DNA from: Dryomyza anilis
Taxonomy: Eukaryota; Arthropoda; Insecta; Diptera; Dryomyzidae
Length of the DNA stretch: 64,000 nucleotides
Direction: 5' to 3'
Assembly (NCBI GenBank): GCA_951804985.1
Contig: OX638130.1
Span: 107,334,040-107,398,039 of the forward strand
Part shown: one piece after another, positions 1 through 10,054 of the stretch
Position numbering within the stretch: position 1 is the first letter of the stretch
How the letters are laid out: the number at the start of each line of letters is the position of its first letter
Notes under the pieces: model-generated
The model's database searches: none
What the model saw: only the letters and a program-made list of their open reading frames with translations
What the model was told of the DNA's origin: nothing
Translations under genes and position numbers: made by a program

Positions 1-250
1 TTCTCATCTCTTTTCTCATCATTTTTGCATCTTTTCTCATCATTTATTTTCATCTTCAAATGATGAGAATTCGCGACGTTCTGCCTTTTTCTCATCATTC
101 GATGATGCGAAAAATTGAAGATAAAAATTAATATCATCATCAATGGTAATTATTTTTGAAGATGAGAATTATTTCGATCATTAAGCGCTATATTTATTTT
201 CATCAATGATTGAAAAAGATATTTATCAGTAGTGAGGAAAAATGCTCATA
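1..250. repeat. TCATC/GATGA-rich degenerate repeat, cut by window edge
   Basis: The stretch is built from short TTCTCATC and GATGAGAA words on both strands, with several local inverted repeats. A related block lies at 17545-17640, where CATCATGAGCG and ATTCTCATCTC words recur. It is open at the left edge, so full length and type cannot be judged. No coding potential is seen. Confidence 0.45.
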
Positions 251-794
251 TTAAGTGAGGGATATAAATAAAGCGATGAAAATAACGTCTTCGAACCTTG
301 GTGAAAACCCATGTCTCGCCTCTTAGTATTGTTTATTTGGACTAAAAAAATAAGGTGTGCAATTCTTTTTTTTTTTTTAATTTGAACAACGAGAACTTGT
401 GCCGCAAGGTAATTTAAAATTGTACAAGGAGATGCATAGTACTAGAAGGTGAAATTTTGGTTATTCCAAAATAATATTTCGAGTAGGTAGTCTTGTAGTG
501 TTGTACATATATGGGCATTTCCTGGGGTTCCTGACGGGACATTCGTATGCTTAAAACCTTCATATCTCGAAGGAAAATTAATGAATTTATTTTTTGTGCA
601 TATAATATTTAAATAGGACTAAACATCTGCAAAAATTATAGAATTCTATACGGTACGGGCATTCCGGACGTGACAAAAATGGAAATGCAAGTCGAGGTTC
701 ATATGGAAATGCCAAAAAGTCAGCAAATTTTGAGTACAAATGATTTTTTTGAAATATTTAAAAAAAAAATAGTTGAAATCATGTTGAAATCACG
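251..794. other. A+T-rich DNA, no gene seen
   Basis: No convincing open frame, RNA gene or recognisable element. The right edge runs into the mariner end fragment. Confidence 0.5.
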
Positions 795-797
795 AAT

Positions 798-986
798 TCG
801 AATTTCGGTAGTAAATTTTAATAATTTCGACTTTCCATCATGAAATGGCAAACCTTACTGAAGAGAAATGTCAAAAGAGCGGCAAGAAATATGGTGCCGT
901 TTGCTATCCCTGTCGCTCTACTTTTGTAGCGTCCCTGTTGAAAAACCCTTGAAAAAAACTTTTGTAGCGCTCTTATTGAAAAACCC
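798..986 (-). mobile_element. Mariner (rosa-type) end fragment with both terminal repeats
   Basis: From about 798 to 948 the sequence matches the 5' end of the mariner at 13681-14976: the start-codon region, the untranslated leader and the terminal repeat ending GAAAAACCC. About 21 bases around the start codon are missing compared with that copy. Ten bases later, at 959-986, lies a second terminal repeat that matches the other (3') end of the same mariner, in the orientation expected at the 3' end of a minus-strand element if that end were inverted. So two different ends sit side by side in the same direction with almost nothing of the transposase. A deletion or aberrant end-joining product is likely. 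Confidence 0.75.
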
Positions 987-1490
987 ATGTTCCTCTTAAT
1001 TTTTCTCGAACATTTCTTTTACAATTTAGAATTGTTAAATAACCATTAACTCATTATGCTTCAATAAAAGTTGCAGCAAATGTTGGATGCATTTAATGCG
1101 CTGATTTCGAAAATGGCATCAGTTTTGTCAAATTAGCTCTAGTTTTTGATATATCGCCCATTTTTCAATTTCCCATTATTTCTTTTATTTTTAAATATCC
1201 AACAAAAAGAAATAATGAAATTATCTTTTCAATATTAAACGCAGAAAATATCGTACTACAATACAAACATTTGATTTAATACGTGAAAATTTTGTTTGCG
1301 AGATATAAGCAAAAGAAATTAAAATTTCTTCAAAAGCTGAAAATTTTGGTAATAGAATACGTTATTACTTTTTGTAAATAAATATGATAAACCTTATTTT
1401 TATGAGCTTTTATGTGCCGCCTAGTATCTTCTTTAAAATCCCATTTAAGAAAATTAATTACGACTCTTGGTTAAAAAGGTTATATTAATA
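987..1490. other. A+T-rich DNA, no gene seen
   Basis: Nothing recognisable apart from A/T runs; no frame of coding character. Confidence 0.5.
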
Positions 1491-2555
1491 TCCTATTAAT
1501 ATAATAAATCTTTGTTGGTTTGTCCTTTTGTTTGTTCCACCTCTCCGTCTAAACGGCTGATCCGATTTTCTTGAAATTTTTACCAGGGTTAGAAAGGGAT
1601 GATAGGCTATATATGGGCGAGATTGGACAAAGGGACGTGGCACCTCTGATACAGCCTAAACTTTTAAAGCGATATAACTTGGCACTTACAGCAGCTACAA
1701 ACATGAAACAAAAAAAACAAATTTTGACACAATATGTATGTTGGATCTGGGCAGAGTATATGCTATATCTCGGTGAGATTGGTGGACTGGGCATGTCACC
1801 TCTCATATAACCCAAAAATTAAAAACACATTATATCAGCAATTGGGATAGCAAATTTAATGAAATTTTGATCAGCGTTATATTTAACCATTCTAAACGGT
1901 CTTGCCGAATGTGGGCGGGATTGGACAACACACTAAAATTCACCACACCAAAACTCACCACACTAAAATTCACCAAACTAAAACTCAGCACACCTAAACT
2001 CACCACACCAAAATTCACCACACTAAAACTCAACACAATAAATTTCACCACACCAAAATTCACCACACTAAAACTCACCACAATAAATTTCACCACACTA
2101 AAATTCACCACAATAAAATTCACCACACTAAAATTCGTCACACGAAAACTCACCACACTAAACCTCACCACAATAAAACTCACCACAATAAAACTCACCA
2201 CAATAAAACTTACCACACTAAAACTCTCCACACCAAAACTCACCAAACTAAAACTCACCAAACTAAAACTCACCACACTAAAACTCACCACACTAAAACT
2301 TACCACACCAAAATTCAACACTCCGAAACTCACCACACTAAAACTTCTACTGAAAAAACTCTACGGGGAAAAATTCCACGGGAAAAAATGCTACCGGAAA
2401 GAATTCTACGGTATTCTATAACACCAATATAAAATGTACATATCGAAGCACGGGTTCCTTATATAAATAATAAAAAATGTGTTTATATTAATAAAATCGC
2501 TCCATATCCTTGCATTCACAAAATCTTTGCACCAGTCGTGTACGGGTCCAGCTAG
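1491..2555 (+). mobile_element. Non-autonomous Helitron-like element carrying a minisatellite
   Basis: The left end starts TCC directly after an A (1490) and the right end finishes CTAG directly before a T (2556), the A^T insertion and TC...CTRR ends expected of Helitrons. About 13 bases before the CTAG is a remnant of a short hairpin (TGCACCAGTCGTGTA) that is perfect in the sister copies ending at 5490 and 25801. The 5' region (1500-1800) is clearly related to 7735-7970: a TTTGTTCCA block, CTAAACnGCTGA, CGATATAACT and a GAAACAAAAAA stretch occur in the same order. The middle is a 15-bp minisatellite (1926-2345), followed by a second 15-bp GGGAAAAATTC-type motif (2343-2415). No Rep/helicase coding region is present, so it would depend on a partner in trans. 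Confidence 0.75.
1926..2345 (+). repeat. 15-bp minisatellite, unit near CTCACCACACTAAAA
   Basis: About 28 head-to-tail 15-bp units with substitutions at a few positions (ACA/ATA, ACT/ATT, CTA/CCA). As 15 is a multiple of three and the unit lacks stops, both strands stay open for more than 160 codons, giving a T-K-F/L-T pattern on + and V-V-S-F-S pattern on -. I read the open frames as by-products of the array, not as genes. Confidence 0.9.
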
Positions 2556-2556
2556 T

Positions 2557-3904
2557 ATTAAATAAAGACAACATTTCTTTGCCTTATAAAATTAAATCTG
2601 CAACATTTACAAAATCAGAAAATTTTAATTTAACAAGTAAAATAAAAACAAGTTACCTTTATTTAATATAGTAATTACAACTCTTTGGATTTAATTGCTA
2701 GATGCTCATTTTCACTCATTAAAAAATATGGAAACCAATAAACTTTTCTACCACCTGACATAAATAATTCTGACTATGCAGCTCAGATTTTATATTTATT
2801 ATATAAATAAATAATGTATAATAAAACAATAAAGTTATCAAAAACTCCAGTCTAAAACTTAGACTGGTTCTACCCAACAAAAAAACCTCGGAAAACCTTT
2901 AAAATCAATAAACAAATAATACAAAACAACATGGTGGATGCTGCTAAACTTTATGATGTTCATTAAGAATTTTATTTAAGAAATAATCACAGAAATTTAA
3001 AAGTTTTTTATTGCTACCAGAAATGAGACAAGTCACATTTTTCTTAATTTTTGTTTAAAAATGTCACCTCAAATTGAATGTCATCAAACATTTAAAGCCC
3101 AACACATGTTTTACAGTCTCTACCATACTACTCTTGATTTTCTGGGCGGTTTATGGTGTGGTTAGGCAATAAAAAAGAAGCGAAGACTTTCTAAAAGGAG
3201 AACTCAACACAAAAAAAAACACATCACGATATGAGCTGCATCTGTTTTTTGGTTAATGCATTCTTGCTGTTTAACGATCATGTTTATTATATTAAAAATA
3301 CAAAATCTTTTTCTTAGATTATGCTATATTAGCATAGAACATATAGCGGCGTTTTTTTTTTATTTATTTTTTTTTGTGTTGACAAACTTTCAAATAAAAT
3401 ATTTTCTCAAAGCTACTATCTTGAATATATAAATTCTATTAAAATTAAAGAAAACCTAATTTTTTGTGTAATCGATATTTATTGCTGATTTGTTTAATTT
3501 ATGTTCGAAGTTAACCTATTTTGCATAATTTATAAACGTTAATTTAAAAACATTTGTTATTGTGACCTTTTTTTAATTACGAAATGCAATTCTCTTCGAA
3601 ACTTTACTGAAAATTTCATTTGTTAATTTTATTGCATTGATTAAATCGAACTTAAAATTAATGAACCAGTTAATTGAGACAACGAATCAGTGGTTTTAAT
3701 TTCTAAGTGTTTCACATAAAATGACATTTTTCTTGATTTATTAATGAACATTGACATGGAAATGGGAATAAAATCGTAAACTTAACATGTTTAAAACTGT
3801 CACGATAAATGCAATAAAATTTGATTGGTGCACGGAAGAAATTTCGAAATTTTGAAATAGTACAGAAATTATCAAACAAAAGATATTCCCTAGAAGAAAT
3901 TGTA
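2557..3904. other. A+T-rich DNA, no gene seen
   Basis: Poly-A/T tracts and no open frame of coding character. I see no diagnostic element ends. Confidence 0.5.
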
Positions 3905-4025
3905 ATAAGGTCATGACAAGGAACTGATCATGGAATTTTTTCCTTGTCATAACCCGATCAGTTACATGAGGAACATGATCTGGACATGATCATGTCTACC
4001 CTTACAGGGTAAATTTTTACTAGGG
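3905..4025 (+). mobile_element. CATGATC-rich MITE, right-end fragment
   Basis: Carries the family's CATGATC words, the CAGTTACATGAG motif and a right end close to AAATTTCTACTAGGG (here AAATTTTTACTAGGG), as in the complete copies at 39725-40162 and 52754-53178. The left half is missing. Confidence 0.6.
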
Positions 4026-4079
4026 TTACTCGGAATTTTAAAAATAACACCGAGAAAATGAATTTTTTTTTAGAAATTG

Positions 4080-4245
4080 TACTAAGATTCAAAGCACTTA
4101 GTCAGATTATTGTCCATTATACTGTGGAATCTATTCCTTAAGTTTTGTGGTAAATATTATCATGAGCGCCTATGCCCAAGTCCGGATTCGACACCGAAAC
4201 CTTTAGAATGCAAACTCAGGGCACATACCTCTAGACTGTTAAGGC
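4080..4245 (-). mobile_element. Possible relic of a second tRNA-derived SINE family
   Basis: On the minus strand 4155-4240 reads like a decayed tRNA head: a CAGTCTAGAGGTATGTG segment resembling an A box and a GGTGTCGAATCCGG segment resembling a B box. The body at 4080-4145 resembles 12290-12350 (CTAAGATTCA, GCAC, CCATT, GTGG, ATTCCT in the same order). Both copies are old and the family assignment is uncertain. Confidence 0.35.
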
Positions 4246-4918
4246 TGGCAAATGTAGTAATATTGAATACTTTCTAAGTGAATTTGTATTTATTTTACGT
4301 GATTTTACTACACAATGTAATCGCAAACAGTTTTCTACGTCTTTCATGAAGTTAAATAAATACAAAATGTTGTAATATTTCTAGACTTCATATAAATACA
4401 AAAAGTAGTTCATTTAAATACAAATGTTGTAACATTTTGCACAGAAATGCTGTTAATGTAGGTAAAATTGTTTTTAAACAAAAATAACTACATCCATATA
4501 ATAAAAACTAGTACATTTGCTTAAAATGCGTATATATTTATTAAAAAAAATACATTTCTATTTCTTTTTAATAGATTTTTTTTTTCGATGAACAATTTAA
4601 AGATTGCATTTTAGTGAATTTTTGATTTATATTGAATTGTGATAAATATCAGTTGTTTTCTTGAACATTGAAACTGTAGGTACCAACTTTTTTAATTATG
4701 TTGGACATTTAAATAAGAAAAACTGTCAAAGTATAGAAAAGCGCGTAGGCAAATCCAGTTCAATTATGAGTGAAATGTATATTTTTGGTACTATGAAATA
4801 AACCCCAAATGAAAATAAAAACCCCAACAATAAAATGTTATAACTCACAGCATTTTTCATACGATTTTGGGTGTATTTCATACGAAATAACTCCCAAAAT
4901 CATTGGGAATTGTTTCAT
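4246..4918. other. No gene; degenerate GAAATAACCCC minisatellite at the right
   Basis: The stretch is A+T-rich. From about 4765 to 4918 GAAATA, CCCCAAA and CATACGA words repeat loosely. These are the reverse-complement type of the TTTGGGGGTTATTTCATT words at 5625-5915, beyond the next Helitron. Confidence 0.5.
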
Positions 4919-5490
4919 TGTTTCAATAAAATTTACCACACTAATATTCACCACACTCAAATTTACCACATCCAAATTTACCACATCAAAATTCACCACA
5001 CTTAAACTCACTACAAAAAATCCACCATTCTCAAAATCACCACACTAAAACTCACCACAATAAAATTCACTACACTTAAACTCACCACTCTAAAATTCAC
5101 TACACTAAAACTCACCACACCAAAATTCACCACACTTAAATTCACCACACTAAAACTCACCACACTAAAATTCACCATACCAAAACTCACCACACTGAAA
5201 TTCACCGCACCGAAACTCACCACTCACCAGAATTCTACGGGAAAGAGTTCTACTTGGAAGAATTCTACGGGGTAGCACAGTCTGAGAAAGAATTGTATAT
5301 GAGAAAAGTTGTTTTACCGGAGAATTAGTTTTGTTTTGGTTACTACATTTATAAAACCAAAAAAAAAAAACGTCCACAGCGAAGCACGGGTCCCTGATAT
5401 AAATAATAAAATGTTTTTTATGTTAATAAAATTACTGCATATCCCTGCATTCACAAAATCTTTGCACGAGACGTGCACGGGTCCAGCTAG
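4919..5490 (+). mobile_element. Helitron-like element, 3' portion with minisatellite
   Basis: This is the second copy of the 15-bp minisatellite Helitron. The array spans about 4925-5224, followed by GAATTCTACGGGAA-type 15-bp units to about 5275. The 3' end keeps a perfect hairpin (TGCACG-AGA-CGTGCA) 13 bases before the terminal CTAG, and a T follows at 5491. The 5' region related to 1500-1800 is absent, so the copy is truncated or rearranged at its left side. It lies between degenerate GAAATAACCCC-type repeats of opposite orientation. Confidence 0.75.
4925..5224 (+). repeat. 15-bp minisatellite, unit near CTCACCACACTAAAA
   Basis: About 20 units, same consensus as the array at 1926-2345 with more divergence at the left. 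Both strands stay open for tens of codons because of unit length, not selection. Confidence 0.88.
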
Positions 5491-5491
5491 T

Positions 5492-6523
5492 CAAAATATA
5501 AAGTAATTATATTTCAAAAAAAAAATATTCAAATTTTCTGTTAAATATATAAAATATACAACATTATATATACATTAATTATATATATAATTTAATATTT
5601 TAATTTAACAGATATTAATTTGTTTTTTTGTATATTGGGGGTTATATCATTTCTTTTGGGGGTATTTCATTTCTTTTGGGGATTATTTCACTGAGAACAT
5701 TTTGTGTTAAAAATTTGGGTATTATTTTATTGGAGGTTATTTCATCTTTTTATAAAAAATAAAATCCAAATTTTTGGGACATATTTCATTTCGTTTTTGG
5801 GCGTTGTTTCATTTATTTTGTTCATTATTTCACTATTTTTATTCATTAGGTTTATTTTATTGGATATCAGTTAAATGGACGTTATATTATTGTGAATTAT
5901 TTCATTGGGTGCTTTTTCGTAGCGCCATATTTTTGGTTCTAGTTGGAAATTTTTCAACTACATGGCTATGTGGACGTCATAAATTATGTTTAAATATTAA
6001 ACTAAGTCGCATTAATACTGTTTTCTATTTTTGTATTATTAATCTTGAATTGTTTAAAACGACTTTATGTGTAACAAGTAGATCTGCTTTTGAAAGAATT
6101 ATGTGAAAAGAATTTAATGAAATAAAAAAGTCAAAAACATTTAAATCAATTATGTCTGCCGGCAAACATGAACCAAACTGTCTTTATTAACATGTTTGCC
6201 GATGATTTGTTGTAATTGCCAATCACTATTTAAGGGCTACAATCAGAAAGACACCACGGGATAACGAAAAATAATGGATTATAATCTTGAAATTGAGTTT
6301 TTGAATAGAATAGAAAAAAAAATTATAATAAAAATATTTCAAATAAAAAAAAATGTATAACTGATAATGAACATTTAGCTATATCGAAAAAATCAAGATC
6401 AAAAGGTTAAAAAGTGAATACATTTCTGAACTTGTTTCGAGTATTCAAAGAAAATGTCAATATTTCGAACAAATAATAAAGAATATATCTACTAAGTTTG
6501 TGATTTTCAGGAACACTTTTCCT
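5492..6523. repeat. No gene; degenerate TTTGGGGGTTATTTCATT minisatellite
   Basis: A short AT microsatellite lies at about 5545-5600. From 5625 to 5915 a 16-18-bp degenerate unit with TTTGGGG and ATTTCATT words recurs. It creates a spurious 110-codon open frame. The rest to 6523 is A+T-rich with nothing recognised. Confidence 0.5.
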
Positions 6524-6719
6524 GCGGTAGCTCAGTGGTTGCGAGCCGAAATGTCCCGTAGCTCAGGTTCAAATCTAGACTGGGACTAAAAACATCTTTT
6601 CATAGACAAATTTTTCTACCTCTCGCCAGTCAATGGCAAACCTACGAGAGTAAAACAATGCCTAAGAAAAGTACTCACCCCTGCGTTCGGATTCGGAATT
6701 AAACTGTAGGTCATCACTT
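6524..6719 (+). mobile_element. tRNA-derived SINE, internally deleted, tail missing
   Basis: Starts GCGGTAGCTCAGTGG (A box), continues through the GCGAGCCGAAA segment and a B-box region GGTTCAAATC, then the family body (CATCTTTTCATAGA, CAATGGCAAACCTACGAGAG, CGTTCGGATTCGG, TAAACTGTAGGTC). About a dozen bases between A box and GCGAGCC are lost compared with other copies, and the last third is absent. Confidence 0.85.
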
Positions 6720-6865
6720 TTCTTGAAAATATAACAATCATCGTTGAAATTTTTATCCGATTCCCATATAACTGGGATTTCGGGTTCGATACCCATTATG
6801 TTTGAACTAAACCAGATGTCTTAATACATATACTATTCGAGTAAACTTTTGAATCAGTAACATAA

Positions 6866-7010
6866 ATACGGCGGCCTACGCGCAACTTCGAATGCCAAAT
6901 GAAGCCATGCAAATAAAAGCCACAAGTGGCCGAAATGCGGCACAGGTAGTAGGGAGGCAACAGGTAGAGACGGCCGGACAACAACCGAGCCACAGACAGC
7001 TACATAATTT
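6866..7010 (+). other. GC-rich island, possible exon or regulatory segment
   Basis: This 145-bp patch is far richer in G+C than its surroundings and is not repeated in the window. One + frame stays open for roughly 55 codons through it without an ATG at its left end, rich in A, Q and R, and GTAGT/GTAGA donor-like sites lie at about 6945 and 6961. I do not recognise the peptide. It could equally be intronic sequence of composition unlike its neighbours. Confidence 0.2.
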
Positions 7011-7719
7011 TTCAATTTAAATTTAAATTTCATTCGGAAGTCGTTAAAGTAGAGTCTTAAATAATTCATAATTTTGTGGAAGCTACATTTTTATTTTAGT
7101 TTTTATTCTTATGCTTTAAACTTAATTGAATTATGTTTTTTGTTTATTCATTCATTCAGTCAGTCATTTATTCTTAAATTTTGTATTCTAGGAAGTTGTT
7201 TCAGTGCTTTGTATTTTGTTTTATTTTACTACAATTGCTGTTATATTCTACACTTGTTCTTGGCTCTGTCAGTTAACTTTTGTAGTCTCTTTTGCTGTGG
7301 TGCGGTGTGTACCGTCCGGCTGCCACCGCGTATGCCATCATCGTTTTATAGGTGAGGGTCATGGCGACGTGTTTCTAGACGTAGCTTTTATTTCTGTATT
7401 CTTAGAAAATTTTGCGAATGCTTTGAGAGGAAATCCAACGGAAGTTTTGTATGTTCGTTGGTGGTGGGAAATACAAAAGACTTGAGCGACAAACTTGAGT
7501 CGGGAAGTGTTTTCTGTGTGAATTGGGTTTTTTTTAGTTGGTTTTTTTGTTTAATTGTTGGTTTGTTTAATTAAAGTTGACAAAAATAAAGGAAATCATT
7601 AAAACAATTAAGCATTTGGAAGCTTTTGTTGCAGTTTAAAAATGTATTTGGTTCTTATGAAAATTAAATTTTGATAAAAAAAATTAATAAGAAATAATTT
7701 TAACATAATTTTTTTTAAT
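7011..7719. other. Apparently unique DNA, no supported gene
   Basis: Open frames of up to 93 codons overlap one another and read as hydrophobic, F/L/Y-rich translations typical of T-rich DNA. No repeat family seen elsewhere in the window is present. Confidence 0.45.
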
Positions 7720-7721
7720 AT

Positions 7722-8690
7722 TTCTTAATTTATGTATATAAAACTCTTGGTCCGTCTGTCTGTCAGTCTGTTTGTTCCAGCATCACGTCTAAACCGCTGA
7801 ACCGATCTGACTGAAATGTTGCACGAGGATACTAATGAGTCCGGAAGGTGACATAGACTATATAGACTATATACGGTATTGGACAAAGGGGCGTGGTAGC
7901 TCCCATACAACATAAACTTTCAAAACGATATAACTCGGCGTAGTGTGTGCTACGATCATGAAACAAAAAAATCAAATAAAAAAAATAATACAAAAGCAAA
8001 AACAAAAAACACAAATAAAAATACAACATTAAAGTAAAAGCGCAAAACATAAGTAAAACACAAAAATAACAGCATACTAAAAAATAAAAGAAAAAAAATA
8101 AAAAAAAAACAAAAGCAAATACACAAAAATAAAAGCAAAATCACAAAATAAAGAACAACACACAAAAACAAAAAGAAAAGCAAAAAAAAACAGCAAAAAT
8201 ACAAAACTAAAAGCAAAGACTCATAACAAAAGAAAAAACACAAAAATAAAATCAAAAATACAAAAACAAAAGCAAAAACACAAAATCAATAACAAAATCA
8301 TAATAAAAAAAAATCAAAAACACTAAGCAAAAACAAAAACACAAAATCGAAAATGCGAAAATTCAAAAATATCAATAAAACGAAAACATAAAACGCGCAA
8401 AACATAATTTAAAACAAAAGCAAACCATACAGAAAAAATTAAAGCAAAAACTTAAAGTCAATTTCAAAACCAAAAAAAAGCAAAAACAGAAGCAACCAAA
8501 TAAAAATTGCAAAAAATGAAAAATCTAAAGAATAGCAAAAACATAAAACGGATAAAACAAAAAAATACGGGAAAAATAATAAAAAAAACGGGAAAAAAAC
8601 AAAAATAAACAGTTATGCTTAAAAATTGGGTTAAAAAAAAACAAAAAAAAATTAAAAATCCCCGTTGCGCAGCCCGGGTACGAACTACTT
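7722..8690 (+). mobile_element. Helitron-like element with A-rich tandem array
   Basis: The 5' 250 bases are homologous to 1500-1800: TTTGTTCCA, CTAAACCGCTGAACCGAT, GGACAAAGGGGCGTGG, CGATATAACT and a CATGAAACAAAAAA block occur in the same order. The 3' end (8660-8690) has a C/G-rich inverted segment with GCAGCCCGGGTACGA, resembling common insect Helitron 3' ends, but its final bases are CTACTTG rather than a clean CTAG, so mutation or misplacement of the end is possible. About 7970-8640 is an imperfect array of AAAGCAAAAACACAAAA words instead of the 15-bp minisatellite. No coding sequence is present. Confidence 0.6.
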
Positions 8691-10054
8691 GTATTTTCTA
8701 AAATTGAAATATTTTATAATTATTTTTTCTAGATCGTTTATATATGAATTTTAAATCGTTTTTTGTCAAAAAAAAATGGTTTTAATTTCGGTTACAACAA
8801 CTGGATTTCATTTTACAGCTGTACGCTGTGCATAAAACTGGAAATTTGTTAGACATTTTATTGATTTAAATAAATGCGTTTTTTTATAGCGGTTTTATTA
8901 CAAATTCCTTAATTTATTCGCATTATAAATGATTCAAAACATACGAAAACAAAAACTGGTTTGTTTTTTTTTTTACTAATAAAAAAAGTTTAAATTAAAT
9001 TTTTAATTTTTATAAATTTTTTTTATCGCATTTTTAACTCATCTTACATGGAAACTAAAAATCACAAATTTAACGATTTCACATAAATTACCTCACAGCA
9101 CATGACGTCAATTCATATTACATCCCCCATTGACCTTATTTGCAATTTTTGTATTTTTGACTTAGTGTTTGTGGCTTTTACTGTTGAAATTATAAAAATT
9201 ATTTTTAAATTATTGTTGATAACATTATTTCACTAATAAAAACATTTAGGCCGTGTCCGTTAATTAATTGCACGCGTCTGCATTGCTATAAATACATTGT
9301 GTGTTAAAAAAGAGGCCACTGACATTGATTTATATAAATTATTTGAGTTGTTAACAGAACGAATAAATAAAGAGAACTTTACGAGTTGCTGCCTGCATCC
9401 ACGCTTTATTATATAAACTTTATCATTATCTCATTCACTTTATAATTACGATAACATAATTGATTTCAAAGTGCAACAAATATACAATTTTTATTCCTCA
9501 TCTTTTGACTTGATAACGATTTTAATGTAATACGAGGTCGCTCGAATCTGCAGTTAAAATTATATTAATTATGTTATTTCCTATAATCGTGCTACCAACA
9601 GACAGACTGACAAATGTACAGAAATTCGGACAGAGGATAAAGGTGACGGGGATCAAATAGACCTATGTATTTCCGTATCAACCACACCTCTTTCGGGGTG
9701 CAATACAGTGTTCACACTTATCGCAATGCAAATGGAGTAGATTTGGAAAATTTGGGGAGTAGAAATAAGTAAAAAGATGTAAAAAGAATAGAAAATTTAA
9801 TGTAGAAGTAAATTTTATAAAAAGGCATAGGAATATGCATTATTTTATAAATCCTCTTTTGACATAAGGTTAATTGAACCAACGTCTGAATGTTGCAACC
9901 GAAATACATTTGTTGTAACCTCGTGTCATTAAAATGAACGTATCTTATTTCACTATAATCGAAATGTTAGTATGCGCAACTGCATAATCGGTTACCGTAA
10001 CGGTTAACAATAGGAAATATATTAATTAAGTAACATTGCGAAATAAATACATTA
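8691..10054. other. A+T-rich DNA, no gene seen
   Basis: At about 9355-9415 a GAATAAATAAAGAG segment is followed by a short GC-richer stretch (CTGCCTGCATCCACG), faintly like an LTR poly(A)/U5 region. There is nothing to confirm it. Otherwise no element ends or open frames of note. Confidence 0.4.

Noticed and set aside
1926..2345. CRISPR-like array of short regular repeats
   Set aside because: There are no unique spacers between repeats, and the host is a fly.
1830..2421. Long open frames on both strands with V-V-S-F-S/T-L-K-L-T five-residue repeats, superficially like a pentapeptide-repeat protein
   Set aside because: The 15-bp unit is a multiple of three without stops, both strands are open equally, similar arrays at 5 kb behave the same way, and the whole lies inside a Helitron.
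5774..6106. A 110-codon hydrophobic frame
   Set aside because: Its first half lies in a TTTGGGG/ATTTCATT degenerate minisatellite, and composition matches random T-rich DNA.
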